Position numbers and translations under genes: made by a program. Of a stretch of 64,000 nucleotides of DNA, positions 21,286 to 31,263 are shown one piece after another. Position 1 is the stretch's first letter. Each line of letters starts with the position of its first letter. A model generated the notes under the pieces. The model was not told the origin of the DNA. It saw only the letters and a program-made list of their open reading frames with translations, and searched no databases. The stretch comes from Closterium sp. Naga37s-1 (lineage: Eukaryota > Streptophyta > Zygnematophyceae > Desmidiales > Closteriaceae), in the NCBI GenBank assembly GCA_947471745.1, contig CANJKZ010000080.1, positions 4,050,842-4,114,841 on the forward strand, given 5' to 3'.

Positions 21286-24273
21286 TCATGAGGCTCTCCT
21301 CTGCATAGCCTGCAAGATCTCCTGCAAGTCGTCATCGTCATCATCTGACATGGCGCTCTCTTCCTCAACCTTGTCCCTCCCTCTTCCCATACCTACCACC
21401 CCTCTTCCTATACCACTCCTCATGCCAACCCCTCCTGAACCGTCCATCATCTGACTTCTACCTTCACTCGCCCCACACTTCACATCCTGAACCTGATCAC
21501 TGTCACCAAATAAATCCCCATCCCCCATCCCCACTCCAGCACCCACCCCTACCCCCTCATCCTCGTCGTCATCATCAGAATCACCATCTTCCACCACTAG
21601 AGCTGTCACTGTTGACGCTCCTGCTGCGATTGCCACAGGAACCGCCAATGCTGCAGATGAAACCGGCACCGCTGCCTTTGCTGCCCCTCCTCCATCGAAT
21701 CGGCTATGCCCCACACTTCCCCTCCCTGCACTCCCCCCTCCTCCGCCTCCTGATTGTCTCGAGTAACTTTCCACGCTTCTTGTTCTGGATAGCTTCTGCT
21801 CTTGCGCTTTAAGGTGTGCTACCGCCGCAATTGCCACACCACCGGGAGAAACACCACTACCGCCAGCACCTGCACCAACACCTGCACCAGCGGCAGCAGC
21901 GACAGACGCGCCGCAGCCGCTGAAGGTTCTGCCGAGCCGTTTGGGCGGTTCGGAAACATTCTCCGACGGACCAAATAGGTCCTCATCCACTGCTGTTCCA
22001 CCTGCGGCAGCAACACTGCTGCTACCAACACCAACTCCAGCTCCGGAGGGAGCAGCAGCAGCAACAGCAGCGTCATCATCGTCATCATCAGAGTCTCCAT
22101 TATCCGCCCCAAACAAATCCTCGTCCACTGCCCCGCCCTCCCCACCCATTGATCCAAACAGATCCGCATCTACCCCCATGCCCTCCCCTCCCCCCACCGC
22201 ACCCGCCTCCTTGCAGCTCCCCCCTCTCCTCCCCTCCTCCAGACCCCGTTTCCCCACAGGCAGCGGGGGACTGCCCCCACTCCCGTCCCTCCCCCCTCCC
22301 ACGCCGTGCATGCCCTTATCCGAGTGACACCTGGCAGGAGCTCTTAGCGCGTTGTGATGCATCTCTGCTTGGCGACTGGAGAGAGAGTGGCAACCCATAC
22401 CACCCGGACCTCCACCCGCTCCCGGACCTAGTCCCGAACCAGCCTGACTGTTACCACCGGTGCTGGTGGAATGGAGAGGCGAGGGGGACGAGGCACACGC
22501 GCCACTGCTACCGCCAGCGCCAGCGCCCGCAGCAGCAAGGTGGGCTCTAACTGTGTCTCCTGATCTGCTCCTTAGTAAAGGCGGCTTCACAGCTTCTTCT
22601 ATCAACATCGCTGCTTTCCCCACCGCTGCTACTGGGCTGCTATGCCCGCCGTGCGCGCTGTGTCCCCCGGCCTTGCTTGCTACAGCCGCTACAGCCGCTG
22701 CTGCTGCAGCTGACATCCCTCCTTTCGCTGAGTGACCCCCTACCCCTCCTGCGCCCAATGCTGCCCCCCCGCCACCTCCGCTTTTGCTACCATGCGCGGA
22801 AGGGACAGGAGGAGGCCCGCCCCTGCTTCTTCCCCCTAACCCCCCTGGTCCAGGCTTCGTTTCCCCCCCACTTCCGCCTGGGCCGCTTACCCCTGCTCCC
22901 GATCCTACCCCGCAGCCTCCCCCGCTTGCTCCGCTTCCACTGCCGCTGTTCCCGCTACCTCCCACTAGCAGTGCCCCCTCGTTTCGTCCTCGTGACTTGG
23001 ACTTGGTTAGCTGCTTGTACTGTGAAAGAAATTCCTCGTCCGAGTCACTACTTTCCGCGTCCTCCGCGCCTTCCTCCCCCGCACCGTGACCTGCCTTCGG
23101 CGGGGATCCGCCGATTCCCCCCCCGCCTCCGCCTGCCGCGGATTTCCCCCCCAACGGAGCAGCCAGCGGAGTGGGGGAGCCTGGGTCATGCGTGGGCGCA
23201 TCCACTCCGCCGCCGCCGCTGCCTGCAACCGGCGCAGCGAGCGGAGTGGGTGAGCCGGGGTCATGCGGGGAAGCTTCGATTACCGCTGGTGTGGAAATTG
23301 GAGTGGGCGTGCGCGCAACAGGCGCAGCAAGCGGAGTCGGCGATCCAGGATCGACAGCCTGCGCGGGCGCACCCGCGGAAGCACCCGCCGACGAGCTCCG
23401 CGGAGCCGCAAGAGGCGCTGCTAGCGGAGTAGGCGAGCCAGGGTCATGCGGCGGAATCTCCGCAGACCCGCCTCCTGCTTCTAGCGCGGACGTCGTCGGC
23501 GCCGAAACCGGCGCGCCGAGAGGAGCGGCGAGCGGAGTGGGGGAGGGGAGGTCAAAGTCGGAAGCCGGTTCCGCCAACCCAACACCGGTTTGCACGGTCA
23601 GTTGCTTCTTGGGACCACCCGAGGCGCTTCCCATCGGCACTCCGTCTTTAGAATGAGAGTTAATGCTGCGTGTATTGGGATGCGCCTTGGAATGCGGAGC
23701 GTGAGTATGCGGCCTGGAGTGATTAGTGCTTGTAGCAGCAGCACCAGTAGTGCCATGACAAGTATTATGACCGTGACCGTGACTCCCGTCTGTTACACGA
23801 CGATCGGGACCGCCGCTTTCCTCCCCCATACCCCGAGCCTGCTGCGTAGGTCTGGCACCGTGCCTACCTCCAGGTCCGACCCCACGGGGCTCGGCGTGCA
23901 TCGGGCCGCCTCGACCTCGACCCCTCCCGCGTGCTCCGCCGCAATCCTCGGTGGCGACGTGTCCATCGCGCCTCGGAGCTGGTTTCGGAGCGGTTACTCG
24001 TTGACCCCGCCGAGCCTGGCTATTGCCGGACGGGGTATCAGGATAAAGCTCCTCTTCCGCCGATGCTGTAGAAAAACGGTTATTCGAGGAGGAGATTGGA
24101 GTGGCTACTGGAGCGTCATCGTCAATAATAGGATGCTGGTCGGTTTGAGAGAGGTTTGCCGGTCGTCGGTACGGGGATGCTGAAGTAGCGACCACGGGAG
24201 AGCCATTAGCGACGGCCGGCTTTCGGCAAGACGGATTTGGGGATCCGTGAGGTGCTGTTCTATTGGGAATCAT
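21286..24273 (-). CDS. Large low-complexity acidic protein, unknown function (995 aa)
   Basis: Single open frame from ATG 24273 to TGA 21286-21288. I do not recognise a family. Visible parts: an Arg/Gly patch GARGRGRGRG near residue 110; five copies of a (D)PGSPTPLAAP motif in the N-terminal half; an acidic/basic segment SSDSDEEFLSQYKQLTKSKS in the middle; long Gly/Ser/Ala tracts; four D-x-DLFG motifs (DADLFG, DEDLFG twice, DGDLFG), two next to runs of Asp; and the C-terminal end DDDDDDLQEILQAMQRRAS. No membrane span or catalytic motif is seen. The next minus-strand gene shares the SSDSD(E/D)EF motif. Composition suggests a mostly disordered protein; function unknown. Confidence 0.6.
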   Translation of the reverse strand: MIPNRTAPHGSPNPSCRKPAVANGSPVVATSASPYRRPANLSQTDQHPIIDDDAPVATPISSSNNRFSTASAEEELYPDTPSGNSQARRGQRVTAPKPAPRRDGHVATEDCGGARGRGRGRGGPMHAEPRGVGPGGRHGARPTQQARGMGEESGGPDRRVTDGSHGHGHNTCHGTTGAAATSTNHSRPHTHAPHSKAHPNTRSINSHSKDGVPMGSASGGPKKQLTVQTGVGLAEPASDFDLPSPTPLAAPLGAPVSAPTTSALEAGGGSAEIPPHDPGSPTPLAAPLAAPRSSSAGASAGAPAQAVDPGSPTPLAAPVARTPTPISTPAVIEASPHDPGSPTPLAAPVAGSGGGGVDAPTHDPGSPTPLAAPLGGKSAAGGGGGGIGGSPPKAGHGAGEEGAEDAESSDSDEEFLSQYKQLTKSKSRGRNEGALLVGGSGNSGSGSGASGGGCGVGSGAGVSGPGGSGGETKPGPGGLGGRSRGGPPPVPSAHGSKSGGGGGAALGAGGVGGHSAKGGMSAAAAAAVAAVASKAGGHSAHGGHSSPVAAVGKAAMLIEEAVKPPLLRSRSGDTVRAHLAAAGAGAGGSSGACASSPSPLHSTSTGGNSQAGSGLGPGAGGGPGGMGCHSLSSRQAEMHHNALRAPARCHSDKGMHGVGGGRDGSGGSPPLPVGKRGLEEGRRGGSCKEAGAVGGGEGMGVDADLFGSMGGEGGAVDEDLFGADNGDSDDDDDDAAVAAAAPSGAGVGVGSSSVAAAGGTAVDEDLFGPSENVSEPPKRLGRTFSGCGASVAAAAGAGVGAGAGGSGVSPGGVAIAAVAHLKAQEQKLSRTRSVESYSRQSGGGGGGSAGRGSVGHSRFDGGGAAKAAVPVSSAALAVPVAIAAGASTVTALVVEDGDSDDDDEDEGVGVGAGVGMGDGDLFGDSDQVQDVKCGASEGRSQMMDGSGGVGMRSGIGRGVVGMGRGRDKVEEESAMSDDDDDDLQEILQAMQRRAS

Positions 24274-24881
24274 GACGACTTACGCGGAATACTAGCTAGT
24301 GAACAGATAATAACCGGTGGAATCTAGTCCATCAAGGTTAGTAGTTGAATATAAGACAGTCTACGGCATCTTTCAGTCATCGCGGCTCATACTACTTACG
24401 AGCTGATGATCTAGGAGATGCATTTAGCCTCTAAGACCTAGCCGTTCAGTCAGGCAGCCCCAAGGCTCATCGCATGGCAGGTGGAAATGGTGACGTGGCG
24501 AGCCATCTATATACCCTTGGCCAGTATAGTCGCACAGTTCACCACCAAACCCAACGAACCACCTTCTGAATAGATAAGGTTCTGACGGCAACTGACCTCC
24601 TGACGGACAGCCAGTAAACTGGACCAGTGGACGGGAACCTCGTCCCCAAGCCTCCGCCCATCCGTCCATTCGTCCGTACTTGTTCACTCACTTCCGAACT
24701 GGTTTCCCGCTGGGGAAATGATCAAAGAGGGGCCGTACAGTGCCAGAGAGGTGATCGACCAGGGGCCGAAACTGACCAAACCGCTGCGCGAGGAGGAATT
24801 AACAGAGAGGTTCGTCACGGCTTGCATTTTTGCTCACACCTCAATATTCTTAGGTTATCGTAAATGAATCATTTTTTTCAT

Positions 24882-24937
24882 CCGGTAGCGTCGTTTAGCG
24901 AGCCAGGTACCGCTACCGGAGGTACCGACGCTACCGG
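24882..24937. repeat. 12-bp inverted repeat hairpin
   Basis: CCGGTAGCGTCG (24882-24893) and CGACGCTACCGG (24926-24937) are exact inverse copies. The loop holds a further imperfect pair around GGTACCGCTACCGGAGGTACC. Confidence 0.8.
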
Positions 24938-25001
24938 GAAATGTTAGGGCAGCCTAAAAAAACTAAAACCAATAGAAAACCTGGACGCCTTTTCGGGATG
25001 G

Positions 25002-25044
25002 ATCAACCCTAAACACGGGAACCCGCCTGATGTTTAGGGTTGAT
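25002..25044. repeat. 14-bp inverted repeat hairpin
   Basis: ATCAACCCTAAACA (25002-25015) and TGTTTAGGGTTGAT (25031-25044) are exact inverse copies with a 15-base loop. It is a possible MITE relic or transcript hairpin. Confidence 0.8.
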
Positions 25045-25729
25045 GCCTCCCGAGTCGCATCCATTTCCGAGCGGGTTATATTATTTATGTCAGCTTAAAG
25101 TGATGTCATTTTTTAGAGAACGATTACGCATTTCATTTCCCAAAAATATAAACATGACGAAACCTACTTCCAGAGGAATGCGACGCAAGCTTCGTATTAG
25201 GCGGAGATCATAACTATGAAAAAATCATCGAACCAAGAAAGTTAAGCAAAAAAGTACTTTCCTTGATATCCTGGTTCGGATTCTCGGCCCAACCACTTTG
25301 GCAGCCCCGGGGATATATCCGACGGTTGGGAACAACCCGGTCCTAATTCGGTCACCTCCCTGCTATTGTTCGGCCCCTATTTGATCTTTTCCCTTCACGC
25401 TGCCCGTGGGTGCATCAGGTGCGACGAGGTGCTGGTTGGTTGGGAAATCTTGACGGCAACTTCCTTGGTGGGTGAGGCTTGGCTTGGGAGCAGATTCGGT
25501 AATAGCATTGCGGTATAGGTCAGGAGGATTCTGGTGGGGTGGCTCGGCAACCGAGAAGTTACTCAGGCTGACAAATATCTCTCAACACAATTTCAATGGA
25601 AATGTGTGACTGAAATCATCTATCTACCAAGCAGTTTCTGCAATATTGCATAATGATCAGCTTCACACCCATCACATGCAAACTACTTGAATGCATGGAG
25701 GAAATAACGTTGTATATCTAGTTCTGGAT

Positions 25730-26538
25730 CTACGTCAATAGAAATTCTGAAGATATGAAGTCAATGTTGGAGCTGAAGCTCACTCTCCTCCTATGCATTG
25801 GCCTCGTTGTCTTGGGTGTACAGCTCGTGGGAGTAGAGGATTCTGTTCCCTCAGAAAAAATGTGGAGTGGAGTTAGCTCCGGGCTCCATGGTTGGCGGTT
25901 CCCATATTTCTTTAGGAGTCCGGCCATATCTAAGCTAGTTGTCCGCCACATTCGTTCACCAAAACGCGCTCTGGTTGCTGCCTCACCGCAATGTTCAACT
26001 TGTGATCTATGCTGATGCTGCTGATGTTGCTGCTGTGGCTGCTGTTGCTGCTGCTGTGGCTGCTGGTGCTGCTGCTGTGGCTGCTGGTGCTGTTGCTGCT
26101 GGTGCTGGTGCTGTGGCTGCTGGTGCTGTTGCTGTGGTTTGAATGTACAAACCTCCTGACAGGGCTGCTCCCTCAAATAGTGCCCTCCTTGTCCTGTCCC
26201 TCTTGCCTTAACTATCGCCTCCTGCTCATCCTGCACTTCCTCTTCCTCTCTCGGTCCTTGTTCCTCCTGAACCACCACCACCTCCATTCTCTGCCATTCC
26301 TTCCGCTGCTGCAGCAGGTGCTCCGTTTGTAGCTGCTTCAGTTGCTCCTGTAGAGCATCCACCTGCGCCTGTAGCTCCTCATTTGAAAAGTTTCGCCTCC
26401 GCCTGAGCGACTGCTCCGTGCCCTGTGTCCTCCTCCTCTGCTGCTGCGCCTGCTGCGCCTGCTGCTGCGAGGGTGGCGAGTCAACCGTGCTTTCATTGTG
26501 CTGCTGCTGCCGCTGCAGCTGCGGCAATGGCGGCGGCA

Positions 26539-26586
<48 letters not shown>

Positions 26587-28645
26587 GCTGCCACCACAGC
26601 TGCACATACTCTCTATGCGTCTCCTCCTCCTCACCTATCACCACCTTCCCCACTGGACTACGCATTCCCTTGGACCCCACAGTCAGGACCTGCTGCTGCC
26701 GCCTTTGCTGCTGCTGCTGCTGCTGCTGCCGCATGATTCGTGGCGAAGCGAGCACTCCACTGAAAGGGGAGGAGGGCAAAGCAGCCATGGCTTCATCGCT
26801 AGGAGTAATATTCACCCCCTGGCGATCGCTCCCACAGGGGTGAGAGTTCGTGCGAGGCGATGGCAGCGACTTTTGGGGCACCAGCAGCAGCAACTTTTGA
26901 CTCGACTCAAGATTCCGCTGGCGCTCGTTGGAGGCGCTGCTACTGTTGACGCTTCTGCTCGTGCTGGCGCTTCTGAAGCAGACGTCGTCCTCCGCGCGCT
27001 CCGCATCTAGGTCCATGGAGCGCGACGCCCTGCGCCGGGGGGTTACCGCGCATGCGCCTTCCGCGTCGTCCGCGCGCGTCCCGTCGCCCAGAACCTCCGC
27101 GTCCTCGGGAACGCTGCGAATGGGGAACTGGTCGGAAAATCGCCGCGCGCGCGCACCGTGCGCTTCCGCTGCTTGCTGTGATTTCCCGGACGCTCTGAAC
27201 GGCCCGGGCGCGCTGCTTCCGGGCAGCGCGCGGCTGCCCCTCCCGCTGACCACGCTGGCGCGCGCGCAGAGCGCGCTGTTGGCGGCGGCGAGCGCTGCGG
27301 CGGCGGCGGCGCGCTGCTTGGCGGCGACCCCGTAAAGCTGCACGAACTCGTCGTCGGAATCGGAGGAATCAGAGTTGGACGATTCATCTTTCAACGCAGA
27401 ACGTGGTTCCTGCGAGGGCGCAACGGTTTCCGCGTGCGACGTGGCGAGAAGCCGGGCTCGCGTCTTGTCCGCTGCTGCGCTTTGTGAAACGTTTTGGAAG
27501 CAACTCGAGGACCGGCTTCGCGGAAACGACGCTCTGGCCGGGAAACGCGGCGTGGAATCTTGACTCTGACAATCTCTGCCCGGCTTCGTTCGACTTGCGA
27601 ACGACGCGACGGCGGAATTCGCGCGTCTCGCAATGTCGTCATCAGGCAATCTAACGGCGCTTCGAGCAGTAGCAGCGACGGCACGGGGTGATACGACTGG
27701 CGGCCCGCCAAGACGCGGCTTGAGGCTCCCGCATTCCGCGGCGTTACCAGCGGTGGCAGCAGCATTGCCGTCGCAAGACGCGCTTCTGAGCATCCTACCC
27801 CCCTGCGGCGGCGCAACGGCACCCAAAGGCCTTGGTGAGAGCGGGGCGCGGGGAACGATTCCGCCTCGGTCGCGCTCCCCGCGCCGCACGACCACGACCT
27901 CCGTCCGCTGCAAAGGCGGCGGGTCGGAGATTCCGCCTGAGTTTCCGCCAGAGTCGCTTCCGCCGGAGCTCCCGCCACTCGTCGGGGGATTGTTTCTGGC
28001 GCGGGGATGCGGACCCGAGCTCCCGCCGCCGCGCTCCTGGCAGCCGTTTCTGTTAGCGGCCGCGGCGGCGGCAATAGCGCCGTTACTGATGGAGTGGCTG
28101 CGGGGAAGGCGCGACACCGAGGTGACCTCCGCGTGTTCCTCCTGCGCGCCGCAGCGCCACGCGGTGTGGTTCGGCGCGGGAGGCGCGGAGACGGGGCCGG
28201 GGGAATACATGACCGCGGCGGAGGCGGAGCGCGGGGAGGGGGAGAAGGGGGAGGAGGAAGAACCGCAGAAGATGTCGGGGCTGGCGGAGGAAGAGGAAGC
28301 GGCGGAAAGCGGCGGGGAGAACGGGTTGCTCGGGGAAGGGCCGCAACTGACGGAATCGCTTCTGGTGTTACTACTGTGGTAACCGTAAACCTTGGTAAAG
28401 TCCGGCAGGGACGGCGTTCTAAGTGTGATGCTTAGCGGTCGAGACGGGCGTCGACGAGGAACGAAAGCCGATGACCCGGCGTGTTTGACAGAAAGACTAC
28501 TATCGCCGCCGCCCCCGCCGCCCCTCCCGCTGCGGCCGCCGGGAGAAGGAGACTTCGAGCCTCCTTGCGAATTTGGATTCGCATCGCTGCGGGGGTTCCT
28601 CGAAGCGCCGCGAGGAGACGGAGTGCTCGCGGGAAAGTCGGCCAT
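25730..28645 (-). CDS. Gln-rich low-complexity protein, unknown function (971 aa)
   Basis: Single frame from ATG 28645 to TAG 25730-25732. No family recognised. The N-terminal half is Ser/Pro/Ala/Gly-rich. Near the middle is SSDSDDEFVQLYGVAAKQR, similar to a motif in the downstream neighbour. A Gln run encoded by CAG repeats (plus-strand 26539-26581) is followed by a predicted coiled coil, NEELQAQVDALQEQLKQLQ, near residue 750, and then a His/Gln-rich block. The C-terminal end carries RRRVSFSSNIDF, which contains an exact RVxF-type docking motif for protein phosphatase 1; binding is only an inference from that motif. No signal peptide or membrane span. Gene order and strand match the 995-residue gene, so the two may be related or co-expressed. 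Confidence 0.6.
26539..26581. repeat. (GCT)14 microsatellite inside coding sequence
   Basis: A pure trinucleotide run that encodes poly-Gln on the minus strand. Shorter CTG-rich tracts lie at 26010-26130 and 26690-26730 in the same gene. Confidence 0.95.
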
Positions 28646-28860
28646 TTTAGTTCCTCCTCCGCCGCGGCTCGTCGAGACTCCTAGCCACTATGGGAGTCGG
28701 TCGTGGTAACGGAACTCTTTCTAAGTAGTTAACTTCAAGATGAGTTGGCTGATATCTCGATTGTGTGGCTCAAAACGGATGGAGTAATGCAATTCGCGAT
28801 GGAATGGAAGAGATGGAGGCCCGTGAGGTTCGGAGATTCGACGGCTCCTCTATTCTATCT

Positions 28861-28990
28861 GCCGCGATTAATGGACGGACACTGTTTGAACGGACGAGCT
28901 ATTCTCCTTGCCGCAATGAATGGACGGACACTGTTTTAACGGACGAGCTATTCTCCTTGCCGCAATGAATGGACGGACGAGCTATTCTCC
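28861..28990. repeat. 49-bp tandem repeat, about 2.6 copies
   Basis: The unit starts GCCGCGATTAATGGACGGAC at 28861, recurs at 28910 and 28959 as GCCGCAATGAATGGACGGAC, and ends with the shared block CGGACGAGCTATTCTCC. It lies just upstream of the 971-residue gene's ATG. Confidence 0.85.
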
Positions 28991-30078
28991 GACGTCCGTT
29001 CTCTCCTTTCAGAAAGGAGGGCATGCCACCGCGCAGAAGAATACAATCCTGCCGCAAAGGGTATGCCGCTAGCTGGCAGGCGCGTGTTGTCTGTGGCTCG
29101 AAGGGTACTTAGCGAGCTGAGTAACCAAGCGTTCATGGCGGGATAATAATTTATGTGACGCTGCTGAAATGTCGCATTTCGAATGACCTGCGAAAATATT
29201 TTTTCTGGCAGAGCGACGTCCACGATGCGCTAGTCCGACGATTCTGTACGGTACAGAGTACACCCTGTTTTCACTATTGTGAACGCCGGTATACTGAGCC
29301 CTGTGGCTCAACGCGCAAAATTACGCGCTATAGTCAACTTTTGCACCAGTTCGGTTTGACGAGGTCAGCTACCTTTAAAGACGGTTGGTTGAACTTTGAA
29401 TATGGCTCGGTAGGGTACCCAGGTTAACGAAATTTCGGATCACCCGCCTCCCAGAGACGGTTATGTAAACTTTTCGAATACGTCCAAGGAACAAATCCAC
29501 TGTTCAGTGTGCTTCCGCATTTTAGTGTAGCAAGAAAGAGGGTGTACACGTAAAAATCTTGCGAATCGCGAAAGCCTGATGCGCTTGCGGTCACGTGCAT
29601 GCACATTGCACACATTAGTGGTTCTTGGATCCGTATGTGGGATTCGTATGAGCGCTGGCGGGCAGAAGGCAGGCCTGTCGATTCAAGGGCATATGCCCTT
29701 AATGCCCTGAACATTCCGGACTAATTTTGCTCCAGCTCGACTGCCAAAAGTGCTAGATTCGCACTGCACCCGTGCCACTAAGTGCCTCGCTCGACCCTTC
29801 CCCGGATGCGTTAAAGCGACGGGCAACTTTTGGCAGTGTTGGGTTCAGAAGTTTTTTTTTTAAACCAGGCTTGCCAGCGCGAAAGTGCTGGCTGGCGAAA
29901 ACCAGGATTTCGTGCGGACACTTTCAATCCGCAGTAACAGTTCGCCAGGGTTCTGGGTTTTGGGTGGCCCAAACCAGGCCTTCCCCTGTCTCGAAGTTTT
30001 GGTTTCTGGTTGTAGGACCCACCCCCCCCCCCCCCCTCAAATTCTGCCTGACCCCACCCCCCCTTTCTCCTTAGGTTG

Positions 30079-30600
30079 CACGAGAGGAGTGGATTTTTCC
30101 CTTAGCGTTTTCTAGCCAATCCTGTGTTTGTAAAGTGTCTAAGTCAGCTTGGAGCACCCGAATTTTCCCTTAGCGTCTAAGTGTCCCTCCCCCCCCCCTT
30201 TTCCTCCTTACACGAGAGGAGTGGATTTTCCCTTAGCGTTTTCTAGCCAATCCTATGTTTGTAAAGTGTCTAAGCCAGCTTGGAGCACCCGAATTTCCCC
30301 TTAGCGTCTGACGCCCCCCCCCCCCCCCCCCCCCTTTCTCCTTAGGTTGCACGAGAGGAGTGGATTTTTCCCTTGACGTTTTCTAGCCATCCTGTGTTAG
30401 TCAAGTGTCTAAGTCAGCTTGGAGCACCCGAATTTTCCCTTAGCGTCTCTAAGTGACCCCCCCCCCCCCCCCTTTCTCCTTAGGTTGCACGAGAGGAGTA
30501 GATTTTTCCCTTAGCGTTTTCTAGCCATCCCTTGTTTGTAAAGTGATGAAGTCAGCTTTGGAGTACCCAAATTTTCCCTTAGCGTCTAAGTGCAAACTCT
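30079..30600. repeat. Four tandem units of 132-139 bp with poly(C) tracts
   Basis: CACGAGAGGAGT starts at 30079, 30211, 30350 and 30488. Each unit carries TTTTCCCTTAGCG twice and most contain a run of 10-20 C. Two inverted units with poly(G) occur at about 40060-40220. Confidence 0.85.
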
Positions 30601-30694
30601 TCACAGGCCCGGATTTTAAGTTTTCACTTTGGGGTGCGCCCGTGACCGTTAAGGGCGCCCAAACGCTCAGCTACACCAAAAACAGGGTCAGATG
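30567..30694. repeat. 128-bp flank, copy left of the copia element
   Basis: It matches 37035-37162 at a constant offset of 6,468 with a single visible mismatch (ACACC versus ACACA). It is host repeat sequence, not LTR, and ends CAGGGTCAGATG directly before the left LTR. Confidence 0.9.
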
Positions 30695-31194
30695 TGTTGG
30701 AGAATCGAGTTTCTGCCGCCCCAGCCCTTTGCACACAAGCAGCAGCAAGGGGGAATGTCGGCGATGAATCAGAGCTTCGGGAAGTACTTCGAAAGTTCCA
30801 CCACCAATCAGATTTCAGCTGAAGACTCGATATAGTTCAAAGCTGCCTTCAAACCGAAGTGTTGGCAGTTTCTACAGGTTTCTACACATCAGAATCAGCT
30901 ATAACAGAAATATCCAGAGTTTTCTTATTCATGCACCTCATGTGGCACTCAAAGTCACTCAAGGTCCATCCAATCTAGATTGTGCCCAAGTTACCAGGGA
31001 AGTTACATTGTCTATCAGCCTAGTTTGAGCTTTCAATCTGTCTTGTTTGTGATGCCTATAGAGTTGTGCTTTAGTGGGCTTGTTAATCTTGAACATAGTG
31101 AAGTTTTACCTCATCCAGTCAATTCCAGCAGCCCTGCTAAGACTTTCCAGCCAAGTTTCCAGCCCTCCAGTAGTCACAGCTACTCTGTTTTACA
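30695..31194 (+). repeat. Left LTR of the copia element (500 bp)
   Basis: It starts TGTTGGAGAATCGAG and ends TTTTACA, with the TGT...ACA termini expected of an LTR. The primer-binding site begins three bases later. Bases 30714-31185 are repeated exactly in the right LTR. Confidence 0.85.
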
Positions 31195-31197
31195 AGT

Positions 31198-31209
31198 TGG
31201 TATCAGAGC
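31198..31209 (+). promoter_or_regulatory. Primer-binding site, initiator tRNA-Met
   Basis: TGGTATCAGAGC is the classic plant copia primer-binding site, complementary to the 3' end of tRNA-iMet. Confidence 0.95.
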
Positions 31210-31263
31210 TTGTCGTTTCGATCAACATAGCCCACCACGTTCCTATCCTAGCACCATACGAAC

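Larger units (their letters stand above)
24274..25729. other. Intergenic region with two hairpin-forming inverted repeats
   Basis: Apart from the inverted repeats at 24882-24937 and 25002-25044, nothing is recognised in this 1.4-kb gap between two minus-strand genes. Confidence 0.5.
29660..30694. repeat. Left arm of a dispersed inverted repeat (continues at 37163-37215 after the copia insertion)
   Basis: The landmarks GCCTGTCGATTCAAGGGCAT, ATTCGCACTGCACCCGTGC, CCCCGGATGCGTTAA and GTTTTGGTTTCTG all recur in reverse orientation at 39855-40475 with scattered mismatches. The arm contains four tandem units and long C runs, and the copia element is inserted in it. Family unknown. Confidence 0.75.

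Noticed and set aside
26889..26902. TTGACTCGACTCAA as a further palindrome-family member
   Set aside because: It lies in coding sequence (LESSQK), has a mismatch in the core, and has no flanking duplication.
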